Source: Deltaproteobacteria bacterium
Lineage (GTDB): Bacteria; Myxococcota_A; Polyangia; JAAYKL01
NCBI GenBank assembly: GCA_016937015.1
Contig: JAFGWT010000524.1
Location: forward strand, 1-36,352
Reading direction: 5' to 3'
DNA length: 36,352 bases
Below the pieces are notes generated by a model. That model had not been told where the DNA came from and made no database searches. It saw nothing but the letters and a program-made list of their open reading frames with translations. Shown here one piece after another: positions 29,301 through 36,352 of this stretch. Position numbers and translations under genes: made by a program. Numbering within the stretch: position 1 is the stretch's first letter; each line of letters opens with the position of its first letter.

Positions 29301-30209
29301 CACGGCTACTGAAAACCAGTCGGCGTCATTGGATTGCGCGCCAATAAAGGAAATGTTTTTCCCTTCCAGACCGATATTGAGGACGTTTGGAGGATCTCCC
29401 GCCGAAGGCTTTTTCACCCGGCGTGGGGTGACCATAACACTGGCGGAATTATCGGGTTCTATATTCAGCTTTCCGGAATACACCCGGGGAGAGTCCACAA
29501 AATAGACATCAATCGTTCTTGATGATTCGCCAATCGCCAGAGCCAAATCCGAAACGGTAAATTTTGCACGCATCTCAGGGGGGGCGTCAGAGTCTGGGTC
29601 TTCATAAAAATAAACATCGTCAACTGTTATTTTTACGGTGTCAGGATAGAAAATAACACTGCTGGGGATGTGGGGGGGCGACGATATGCGCCCGTCCGCA
29701 TCGCGCAAACTAATGACCACTTCCTCCTTTTCATCCCCTGCATTCAGGGTCGGTGGATTGAAAATCAGCTCGCTGGCGGTTTGGTTTGCACCCACATAAA
29801 ACCGGGCGGGAATCGCCTGTTTCCGGGTGCACGCAAATGTCATTTTGTAGTAGCCTTCCTCAATATTCTCCCCAATGTTCAAACGCATTGAAATGCTGTC
29901 GGGGCCCACGTGTTCCAACGAATCAAACGTGATGTCCGAAATGGGTTTGTTCGAGTTGTCCTTTGTAAAAACAAAGCGCTCCTGCAATTGAAAAACAGGA
30001 AGGTCTGTCCACTTATCCAGGGAATCGCAGGCGCTGAAGTCGGTGCCGCTGCGGGACAGCTTCATCAGTATTTCGGATCCGCGATAGACCGTCGCGGGAT
30101 ACAGTTCGCCGTTTTTTTTGGCGCGAATGTCGGCTGGTGGCTCGCAGGCAATACAAAGTGCAGTCAATACACATATTTGCAATGTTCTCAAAGCTCTGCT
30201 TGCAACCAT
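26313..30209 (-). CDS. Very large (about 1298 aa) lipoprotein of unknown function
   Basis: Signal and lipobox LTALCIAC; continuous 3.9 kb ORF; Cys-rich insert CTLPTCDPADVVCVRNNCAPGDDECLKSKC. Confidence 0.75.
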   Translation of the reverse strand: MVASRALRTLQICVLTALCIACEPPADIRAKKNGELYPATVYRGSEILMKLSRSGTDFSACDSLDKWTDLPVFQLQERFVFTKDNSNKPISDITFDSLEHVGPDSISMRLNIGENIEEGYYKMTFACTRKQAIPARFYVGANQTASELIFNPPTLNAGDEKEEVVISLRDADGRISSPPHIPSSVIFYPDTVKITVDDVYFYEDPDSDAPPEMRAKFTVSDLALAIGESSRTIDVYFVDSPRVYSGKLNIEPDNSASVMVTPRRVKKPSAGDPPNVLNIGLEGKNISFIGAQSNDADWFSVAVPENPGVHVGNCQITTTLVDTAVCALTVDDSAFPGPTALAIKTGSETTYASITVVPSDFSDAMVRFWPPMIDNCTLPTCDPADVVCVRNNCAPGDDECLKSKCQPQSVVAKMIGATLDDTWRVTSSTPGAIIASEVHASSNHWILGIVADGAQVHNDFELTFSNGDREIHSHVLVRDIGGEAFRALETSQTTEPNARQNYSYRWMILNLQNTHFNSRDNISIFSMPRSGVGIDAIPGYVTDAITTPGQLQITNFAPAFDAPTGPSALQVNGETRLSENGTSQLWFRVDPAHDSTAHVTADPDVVWLGRSSARIVFKGELSMVLNESTQILLSDPSMKIANLTYDTVEVNNNGTLRLAPVAVMDLDISPAAIAGLKTFYFVNPDGQQAAVNIRGIKREQPIMSTIGSPYIYRRVGLGKISVPLPNTFSNPPLALSVFHNIGVSIERYNFPRNRNYFSIFFSLEEEGPGGWIGVAAFLNGERFVIPVKIIAENEDGVEDDSLTATLNREYIAPGGTNVEDLNIEMSAAIWDGEDAPAMGSMVSELHPLDPGVYARIENVSEEGGTSVRMTADFAHTLDLPSDQIYPGVPVSVSASDGAIVGFWKIHDEDRANSPENRVTVPVDEEGKDEVSYQAIDGGRKLIRGYFLFPPSEKSLIQIRGSYTATEQYRSAPLELLTSRDELDNRSVAVSSSQDGVLFAFADDVFRVWGNNSEPYTVTMIKTTPLALPDEGIDLCQTPWLTVDEIMLANEADSFEMLPASENCRLAVSVSARTLNDSPRVTPDVSLALCQDKNCDVDTVDGTAGSPDPTLYVDAADFSEMTIRAAMGTIGYYALNVRSPAIIQQVSLAAANPFIELRMEPGASMDGCWLQRLDPASLNPVMMTEQALSGIVPDNGRVYVAPSSAPMVTVSDNSSVSEFDIEDDFRIRLICNYTAMDELQVGGVKPPERSDTDTSSQTAFVDGAPLANYSAQCYRRIGNSIDTNRNSRDFVPLSACTMN

Positions 30210-30307
30210 AAAATTTCCTGTTATTCTCCTGCTGAAGAACTGGTGGTCATGCCGGTACCGGTGACACCGGTTTGAACTGTTATAACATTAATATCAAGGG
30301 GTTGTTA

Positions 30308-30613
30308 ATGTACATTCCAAAAATTGAAGAACGACACCACTTTTGCTTTAAATGTGGCCAGGAAATCGATTTCGATCGAATCAAAATGGCACGGACTGAT
30401 ACCTGTCCGCACTGTGCACATGATTTGCACTGCTGCAGAAACTGCGAGTACTGGGATCCGGGATACCACAACCAATGCCGGGAACGAATCACGGAATATA
30501 TCTCCGATAGGGAATCGGCCAACTACTGCAGCCATTTTACGTTTAAAAACGGAAAGCCGGAAACTGACAGCACTGACGACGCCAAAGCCAAACTGAACGC
30601 GCTTTTCAAGTAG
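30308..30613 (+). CDS. Small multi-Cys zinc-ribbon-like protein of unknown function
   Basis: CFKCGQEI, CPHCAHDLHCCRNCEYWDPGYHNQC, YCSHF; start ATG 30308 preceded by AAGGGG. Confidence 0.8.
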   Translation: MYIPKIEERHHFCFKCGQEIDFDRIKMARTDTCPHCAHDLHCCRNCEYWDPGYHNQCRERITEYISDRESANYCSHFTFKNGKPETDSTDDAKAKLNALFK

Positions 30614-30638
30614 TTTCAACCACAGGAACCATACACCT

Positions 30639-31508
30639 ATGCGAAGCATGACCGGATTTGGCCGGGGTGACGCCTCAGCCGCGGAAGCGCACATTGTCGT
30701 TGAAATAAAAACGGTGAATCATCGCTTTTTGGAGATTCGTTCCAGGATACCGGCGGAACTTGGCGATATGGAGCAGGTGCTTGAACGGCAGGTGCGCAAT
30801 CGCCTGAGCCGGGGATATTGCACCATTCATCTGACAGTTGAGCACAGCGATTCCGGTCGGACCCGAATTGACGAAAAAGCGCTTGTTGGACATATCGCGC
30901 AGCTTCAGGAAATAGCGAAACGAACAGCGGTTTCCGTGGACTCACTGCTGCCGATACTGGCCAGCGCTCCTGACCTATATGAGTTATCCAGGGCAGGTGC
31001 GTCGGATTCCATTCGGGCGGCGTGTATCCAGGCGTGTGACAGCGCCCTGGGGCAACTGATAGGCATGCGAGAGTCTGAAGGCGCCCATATGACCACTGAT
31101 ATTCGCCAGCGAATGGATACCATTGCCCAGTTGAACAGTCAGATTGAGGTGCATGCCACGGCCCACGAAAAACTCATTTTCGACAAATATCATCAAAAAA
31201 TTTCTGAGATGCTGGCAACAGTGTCCGCCACCGAAACCAGCCGCATTGAAACCGAAGCGGCGATTTTTGCTGAGAAGGCGGACATTAACGAAGAGGTAAA
31301 TCGTCTGCACAGTCATATCAACCAGATGCGAAGCGTATTCGATGAAGTTGAGCCGATTGGCAGACGGATGGATTTTCTGGTTCAGGAAATGGGGCGCGAA
31401 GCCAATACCATTGCGTCAAAAGCGGTCCTTTCCGAAATCACTCACATGGTGGTTGCCATTAAAGGTGAACTGGAAAAAATACGGGAATTGGTTCAGAATA
31501 TTGAATAA
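30639..31508 (+). CDS. yicC: YicC/YloC family endoribonuclease-like protein
   Basis: [12 protein letters not shown] start and C-terminal [44 protein letters not shown]-like end; upstream of gmk as in many genomes. Confidence 0.95.
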   Translation: [289 protein letters not shown]

Positions 31509-31541
31509 CCAGTAAGTAACCAGTAACTTTCCGGAGTATTT

Positions 31542-32150
31542 ATGACAACACATAAACCGCTGTTAATCATTGTGTCCTCCCCTTCCGGCGCGGGCAAAAC
31601 AACGTTGTGCAAACGGTTGCTTGCCGAATTTTCAGACATTCGCTTTTCAATTTCGCATACCACACGGGTGCCCAGACCCAACGAAGTGGATGGCAGGGAC
31701 TACATATTCACCGACAAGGCCACATTCGATAAGATGGTCGATGAGGAACAGTTTGTTGAGTGGGCGCATGTTCACGGCAATCGATATGGCACGTCGCTTG
31801 GTGAGATTCGTTCCGCCGCTGCCCAGCGGGTGGATTTGATATTCGATGTGGACTACCAGGGGGCGAGACAAATCAAGTCCAATTACCCGGACGCCGTTGG
31901 TATATTTATACTGCCCCCTTCAATCGATGAGCTGAAACTGCGGCTCAACGCACGGGGAACCGAAACGCCCGAATCCCTGGAGCGGCGTTTCAAGGCAGCG
32001 CTCGGCGAAATCGCCCATTACGACGAATTTGATTATCTGCTGGTCAATGACAATGTGGACCATGCATATGACCGGCTGCGGTCCATTCTGCTGGCAGAAA
32101 GAATTCGCATCGCAAGAAGCAGTGATGCGGCTCGAAAACTGCTGGAGTGA
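31542..32150 (+). CDS. gmk: Guanylate kinase
   Basis: IIVSSPSGAGKTTLCKRLL P-loop, SISHTTRVPRPNEVDGRDYIF, IFDVDYQGARQIK. Confidence 0.97.
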   Translation: MTTHKPLLIIVSSPSGAGKTTLCKRLLAEFSDIRFSISHTTRVPRPNEVDGRDYIFTDKATFDKMVDEEQFVEWAHVHGNRYGTSLGEIRSAAAQRVDLIFDVDYQGARQIKSNYPDAVGIFILPPSIDELKLRLNARGTETPESLERRFKAALGEIAHYDEFDYLLVNDNVDHAYDRLRSILLAERIRIARSSDAARKLLE

Positions 32151-32168
32151 GTCTATAAATAAAATATT

Positions 32169-32215
32169 TATGCCACTTTGGGCATATTATTGTTTGTGTT
32201 TATTTATTTCCGAAT
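32169..32215 (+). terminator. Candidate intrinsic terminator after gmk
   Basis: TATGCC-ACTTTG-GGCATA followed by TTATTGTTTGTGTTTATTTATTT, about 20 bp after gmk stop. Confidence 0.45.
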
Positions 32216-32360
32216 CCTGACCAGCCAATCCGAAAACAGCTTGCCATTTTACTTCTTGAGTAAATTTATTTAATTATTTCAGGTGATTATACATAAAAAA
32301 TGCCACAAGCACTCTAAAAAAAGACTGGGCCTGGTGTTGGGGTCACCAAAGGGATAACAT

Positions 32361-32376
32361 TGGCATCGCTTTTGCT
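32361..32376 (+). promoter_or_regulatory. Candidate sigma-54 (-24/-12) promoter
   Basis: TGGCATCGCTTTTGCT: matches TGGCAcgNNNNTTGCW with exact GG-N10-GC spacing; intergenic, upstream of 32452 ORF. Confidence 0.6.
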
Positions 32377-32451
32377 GTTATATGTTGCGTGACTCAAAAC
32401 TCAAAATTGCCACATCGATTAAGTCAGTTAATAAATGGAAAGGATTCTGCG

Positions 32452-32565
32452 ATGAGAAAAGTAAATGCACAGGCATCCCATGACGTACTGGTGGGCCCTC
32501 CCGGTCTGTTCTTTTTTGCAAGTGTTGCGGTACCCGTACTCCTGATTATGATTCGTTTGATCTAA
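32452..32565 (+). CDS. Putative 37-aa single-TM small membrane protein (not in supplied ORF track)
   Basis: MRKVNAQASHDVLVGPPGLFFFASVAVPVLLIMIRLI*; GGAAAGGA RBS-like sequence upstream; sigma-54-like promoter about 75 bp upstream. Confidence 0.5.
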   Translation: MRKVNAQASHDVLVGPPGLFFFASVAVPVLLIMIRLI

Positions 32566-32670
32566 ACCCGTTAATAAATTCAACACATCGTCGATAATGA
32601 TATTGAGGCAATGGTCCAATCACGAAGGGGTTTTTTTGTATGCTGCCGAACCGAATAATTTACCTGAAGA

Positions 32671-33900
32671 TTGAAAAAAAAGCTGATGCTGATTGCAATT
32701 GAAGAAATTGAAGCCGGCATGAGAACGGCCAAAAGCGTGATGAATCAACGGGGACAGATTCTTCTGCCTAAAGACACTGAATTAAATGACAAACTTATTC
32801 AGGGACTTCGTTCCTGGTCCATTCGTTTTGTGGATGTGCAGCAATCGGAAGACGGAGATGTCACAGACCTGACAGATGAACAGCTGCTGATGCTCGAAGA
32901 TTCCCTGGTTCGCACATATTCACAGAGTGAAACCAACGACGAAAATCCCCTCTTCCGCCTGCTCAGAGAGCTTTACCGGGATTATCTGGAGACTGACCAT
33001 AACGCGCTGAGTGCTGAAGCGAACGTAGTCTCCAATGAACCATTGCCCGCAGAAAAATGGATGACTGTCCCCCACCTGATTCAGAACGCCAAATTCCAGG
33101 TGACTATCCCGGAAATAAGGCATCGGCTGAGCGAAGAGATGAATCGCCCTGAAATATCCGTGACGCGAATCGGCGAATGGCTGTCCCGGGACCCCGTTTT
33201 GAGCGCCATGATAATCAGGATGTCAAATACGGTCTGGTATGGGGTGAGCCATCGGGCCAACACGGTGTCCAGAGCAGTCTCGGTGATTGGGTATGAGGAT
33301 GTGAAAAAATTTGTGCAGGATACAGCTGTTGCCAGCCGGTTTTCCGAGTCAGACGACATAGCGGCAACGCCTTACAGCTTCTGGATTCACAGTTATGCCA
33401 CGTCGGTATTTACACAGATTATTGGGTCGCATCTGAAATACCCGGACCTGGAACAGCTGACCCAGCTTGGCCTGCTCCACGATATGGGCAAGCTGCTTTT
33501 GTATATGCAGGTTCCCCAGTTGTATAGCGATATTTGCCGATTTGCGTGGCAAAGCAAAACACCGACTTTAAAGCTTGAGAGACGATATTTGGGGTTTTAT
33601 CACAATATGCTGACAATGGAGTTGCTCAAGCACTGGAACTTTACAAAGGCGAGTCAGGATACGGTTTATTTTCATCACACCCCTGAAAACGCAACCCACA
33701 AAAAAGAAGCGTATACGCTGCATCTGGCGGACGCATTGGCCAATGCCATGGGATTCAGTGTACAGAAGCACTGCGTTCACCCGGCGATTGCGCCAAATAT
33801 CCTCGCTGAGTTGCAACTAAAGGAAAAATTTCTGGCGGGGATCATTGCCGAGGCGCAACAGCAGATTGTTACAGTGATGAGAGAATTGGGAATTCAGTAG
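32671..33900 (+). CDS. HDOD-domain signalling protein
   Basis: N-terminal IEAGMRTAKSVMNQRGQILLPKDTELNDKLI; HDOD core ISVTRIGEWLSRDPVLSAMIIRMSNTVWYG...AVSVIGYEDVKKFV, LGLLHDMGKLLL. TTG 32671 or ATG 32686 start. Confidence 0.85.
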   Translation: MKKKLMLIAIEEIEAGMRTAKSVMNQRGQILLPKDTELNDKLIQGLRSWSIRFVDVQQSEDGDVTDLTDEQLLMLEDSLVRTYSQSETNDENPLFRLLRELYRDYLETDHNALSAEANVVSNEPLPAEKWMTVPHLIQNAKFQVTIPEIRHRLSEEMNRPEISVTRIGEWLSRDPVLSAMIIRMSNTVWYGVSHRANTVSRAVSVIGYEDVKKFVQDTAVASRFSESDDIAATPYSFWIHSYATSVFTQIIGSHLKYPDLEQLTQLGLLHDMGKLLLYMQVPQLYSDICRFAWQSKTPTLKLERRYLGFYHNMLTMELLKHWNFTKASQDTVYFHHTPENATHKKEAYTLHLADALANAMGFSVQKHCVHPAIAPNILAELQLKEKFLAGIIAEAQQQIVTVMRELGIQ

Positions 33901-34261
33901 GCAGACTGGATCGATTCGGATTGCGCCTGATTGTGTTTACAGACAGAACCTGAAGGGAATCGGCAGGACGGAAAGCCCTATTGCACTCATATAAATCCCG
34001 AATAGGTCTGGCATTTGCCATAAACCCATCCCACCTGGAGACCAACACGCTTTAATATTTTTTTAGGACTGCCGGGACCGGCAAAAAAACAAACTCCGAA
34101 ATCTCAATACCTGCCTGCGGATACAACGGACACCAGGTCTTCTCCATACCAGACAGCCAACAGGAACATCCAGGGTTGAATCAACTTTGTCCAGACAGGA
34201 TGAGATGGTTCGGTAATCTGTTTTCAAAGAGCGATTCATCCAGGTGACGAAAAGCGATGCC

Positions 34262-34296
34262 CCTTCCGGGTAATTCCGGGCAGAAACCCCGGAAGG
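34262..34296 (-). terminator. Candidate terminator/3' hairpin of flagellin paralog 1
   Basis: CCTTCCGGG (34262-34270) / CCCGGAAGG (34288-34296), 17-nt loop, just after the stop; short CTTTTC after the hairpin on the minus strand. Confidence 0.5.
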
Positions 34297-34315
34297 AGCG
34301 ATGCCTTAATCATGC

Positions 34316-35140
34316 CTAGATGAGGCTTAACGCCATGGACGGGATTTGGTTGGCCTGCGCCATAACCGCTGTACCCGCCTGCATCAGAATCTGTGACCGG
34401 GTCATGCTGACCGATTCTTCCGCCACATCCACGTCTCTGATTCGGCTGTTGGATGCGGACAGGTTCTCGCGTGTGGTTGCAAGGTTGCGCACCGTGCTCG
34501 CAAGTCTGTTCTGGACCGCACCGAGTTTACCGCGCTGCTCCGACAGGGAAGTGATTGCATCATCAATTGTGCCAAGTGCCGTTCTGGCGCCGGAAGCGGT
34601 TGAGATACTGGCGGAAGCCACATTTAATCCGCTCGCTTCGGTGGTTACCTTGGTGAGCTCAACCGTGATCTGGCTGTTGGTATCATTGGCATGACCAACC
34701 TGCAGGGTGACGGAGGTCGCACCATTGAGCAGGTTTGTTCCGTTGAATTCGGTTGAATTGGCGATTCGATCGATTTCAGAAGTCAGTTGTTCAAATTCGT
34801 TGTTCAAAAATCCTTTCTGGTCTGAATCGGTGGTGCCGTTGGCGGCCTGAACAGCCAGCTCGCGCATACGAATCAACATGCCGCTGATTTCGTCCATGGC
34901 GCCTTCTGCGGTCTGCACCAGCGAAATACCATCGTTCGCGTTGCGTTCCGCCTGGCCCAGTCCGCGAATCTGCGCTTTCATTTTTTCGCTGATGGCCAGA
35001 CCGGCGGCGTCGTCTTTCGCAGCGGTAATCCGCTGACCGGAGGACAGGCGGGCCATGCTGGTCGAAAGAGAGGAGCTCGTGTTGTTCAGGTTCCGTTGGG
35101 CATTGATTGCCATTGTGTTGGTGTTAATTACCATTCCCAT
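34316..35140 (-). CDS. fliC: Flagellin (short, D0/D1 type), paralog 1
   Basis: [52 protein letters not shown] and C-terminal [56 protein letters not shown]. Confidence 0.97.
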   Translation of the reverse strand: MGMVINTNTMAINAQRNLNNTSSSLSTSMARLSSGQRITAAKDDAAGLAISEKMKAQIRGLGQAERNANDGISLVQTAEGAMDEISGMLIRMRELAVQAANGTTDSDQKGFLNNEFEQLTSEIDRIANSTEFNGTNLLNGATSVTLQVGHANDTNSQITVELTKVTTEASGLNVASASISTASGARTALGTIDDAITSLSEQRGKLGAVQNRLASTVRNLATTRENLSASNSRIRDVDVAEESVSMTRSQILMQAGTAVMAQANQIPSMALSLI

Positions 35141-35167
35141 AATGTTTCTCCTTACATGGAACCGGGA

Positions 35168-35207
35168 CCGACAACAGCGTCGGCGATCCGGGGAGCATTC
35201 GTGCTCC
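35168..35207 (-). promoter_or_regulatory. Two-hairpin 5' leader of flagellin paralog 1
   Basis: GGAGCA-TTCG-TGCTCC (35192-35207) and CCGAC-AACAGC-GTCGG (35168-35183), perfect inverted repeats upstream of RBS. Confidence 0.55.
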
Positions 35208-35329
35208 GTTTATGGTTGCGTTTTCAAAGTTTCCCACCGTGGCGACCGGTCAAACATGTGACCCGGTGAGTCCCTCTGGTTATTATGAAAAACGAGAGGG
35301 GTCATGACTCCCCGCCCGCGTTTTCACCC

Positions 35330-36163
35330 TTATCCGATCAAAGACAGCGCCATGCTCGGTATTTGGTTGGCCTGCGCCAACACCGACGAGCCGGCCTGCA
35401 TCAATATCTGTGATCGCGTCATGGCCACTGATTCATCCGCCACATCCACGTCTCTGATTCGGCTGTTGGATGCAGACAGATTTTCCCTTGTGGTGGCCAG
35501 GTTGCGTACTGTACTCGAAAGCCGATTCTGAAGCGCACCCAGCTTGCCTCGCTGCTCTGACAGATTGGTAATGGCCGTGTCAATGCCGCCAATGGCGGAC
35601 AATGCGCTGCTGGCGGTGGCAATGCTCGCACTTGAGAGATTTCCCATATAGCTGGTATCCGCAGACACATCTTTAAACTGAACGCTCATCTGATCGATAT
35701 TGGCACTTGTGCCAATGCCAACCTGCAGCACAATTGATGTGTCCCCATTGAGCAGTGACGCGCTGTTAAATGAAGTGGCGTCGGCAATACGGGTAATTTC
35801 AGTTGCCAGCTGTGTGAACTCAGTATTGAGGAACCCTTTTTGGTTGGAATCAGTTGTGCCGTTGGCGGCCTGAATGGCCAGTTCGCGCATACGAATGAGC
35901 ATACTTGAAATTTCGTCCATCGCGCCTTCTGCGGTTTGTACGAGGGAGATGCCATCGTTGGCGTTTCGTTCAGCCTGTCCCAGACCACGAATCTGCGCTT
36001 TCAATTTTTCGCTAATGGCCAAACCGGCCGCGTCATCTTTCGCCGCGGTAATGCGTTTACCAGATGACAGACGTGCCATGCTGGTAGACAGAGATGCGGT
36101 TGTGTTGGATAGGTTTCGCTGTGCGTTGATTGCCATTACATTGGTGTTGATTACCATTCCCAT
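35330..36163 (-). CDS. fliC: Flagellin (short, D0/D1 type), paralog 2
   Basis: Near-identical N and C termini to paralog 1, divergent centre. Confidence 0.97.
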   Translation of the reverse strand: MGMVINTNVMAINAQRNLSNTTASLSTSMARLSSGKRITAAKDDAAGLAISEKLKAQIRGLGQAERNANDGISLVQTAEGAMDEISSMLIRMRELAIQAANGTTDSNQKGFLNTEFTQLATEITRIADATSFNSASLLNGDTSIVLQVGIGTSANIDQMSVQFKDVSADTSYMGNLSSASIATASSALSAIGGIDTAITNLSEQRGKLGALQNRLSSTVRNLATTRENLSASNSRIRDVDVADESVAMTRSQILMQAGSSVLAQANQIPSMALSLIG

Positions 36164-36185
36164 TGTTCTTTCCTCCGTGAAAGCC

Positions 36186-36216
36186 GTCCCATTGGGACAG
36201 GGAGCATTCTTGCCCC
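36186..36216 (-). promoter_or_regulatory. Two-hairpin 5' leader of flagellin paralog 2
   Basis: Sense RNA GGGGCA-AGAA-UGCUCC (36201-36216) and GTCCC-ATT-GGGAC (36186-36198), same order and similar positions as in paralog 1. Confidence 0.55.
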
Positions 36217-36266
36217 GCAGTTTATCTGTGTTGTCGATACGTCACTGTATCAACAAAATTTTTTAT

Positions 36267-36352
36267 ATAGCCCACGCGCTGTCTCCGGCTCCGGCGATCA
36301 TGAAACCGGAGACAGCGCCATAACGGTTTTATAGCCCACGCGCTGTCTCCGG
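36267..36352. repeat. Duplicated 22-bp element ATAGCCCACGCGCTGTCTCCGG flanking an inverted copy of its 12-bp core
   Basis: Direct copies at 36267-36288 and 36331-36352; inverted CCGGAGACAGCG at 36306-36317. Confidence 0.9.

Noticed and set aside
1-36352. CRISPR array, tRNA/rRNA genes, transposase or integrase
   Set aside because: No regularly spaced repeats with unique spacers, no tRNA T-loop/CCA pattern, and no mobile-element ORFs seen; the only long repeats are protein-coding tethers and the edge element at 36267-36352.

Overview
No-tool reading of a 36.4 kb bacterial chromosomal window. The style of lipoproteins with Asp-rich tethers suggests a Myxococcota/deltaproteobacteria-like genome, but this is inference. 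I support 28 CDS: an M3 oligopeptidase (apparent frameshift at the window edge), a SerA-like dehydrogenase, TetR, an orphan Vsr, a GH9 cellulase lipoprotein translationally coupled to a VWA lipoprotein, a SpoU methyltransferase, a two-gene c-type-heme operon (hydrazine-synthase-alpha-like protein plus beta-propeller/MauG-like lipoprotein) divergent from an NtrC-type two-component system, a CDP-alcohol phosphatidyltransferase, several lipoproteins, yicC-gmk, a HDOD protein and two tandem flagellins. The most interesting signals are: (1) three exported proteins sharing a Cys-Ser-Glu-Asp/Asn lipobox context followed by long (D-T/S/A)n hexanucleotide-encoded tethers, a candidate surface-lipoprotein export/tether signal; (2) an unlisted 37-aa single-TM ORF behind a well-spaced sigma-54-type promoter; (3) a two-hairpin leader shared by both flagellin mRNAs with a base change kept paired by G-U only in the sense RNA; (4) the hydrazine-synthase-alpha-like heme operon. 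No tRNA, rRNA, CRISPR array or transposase was recognised.
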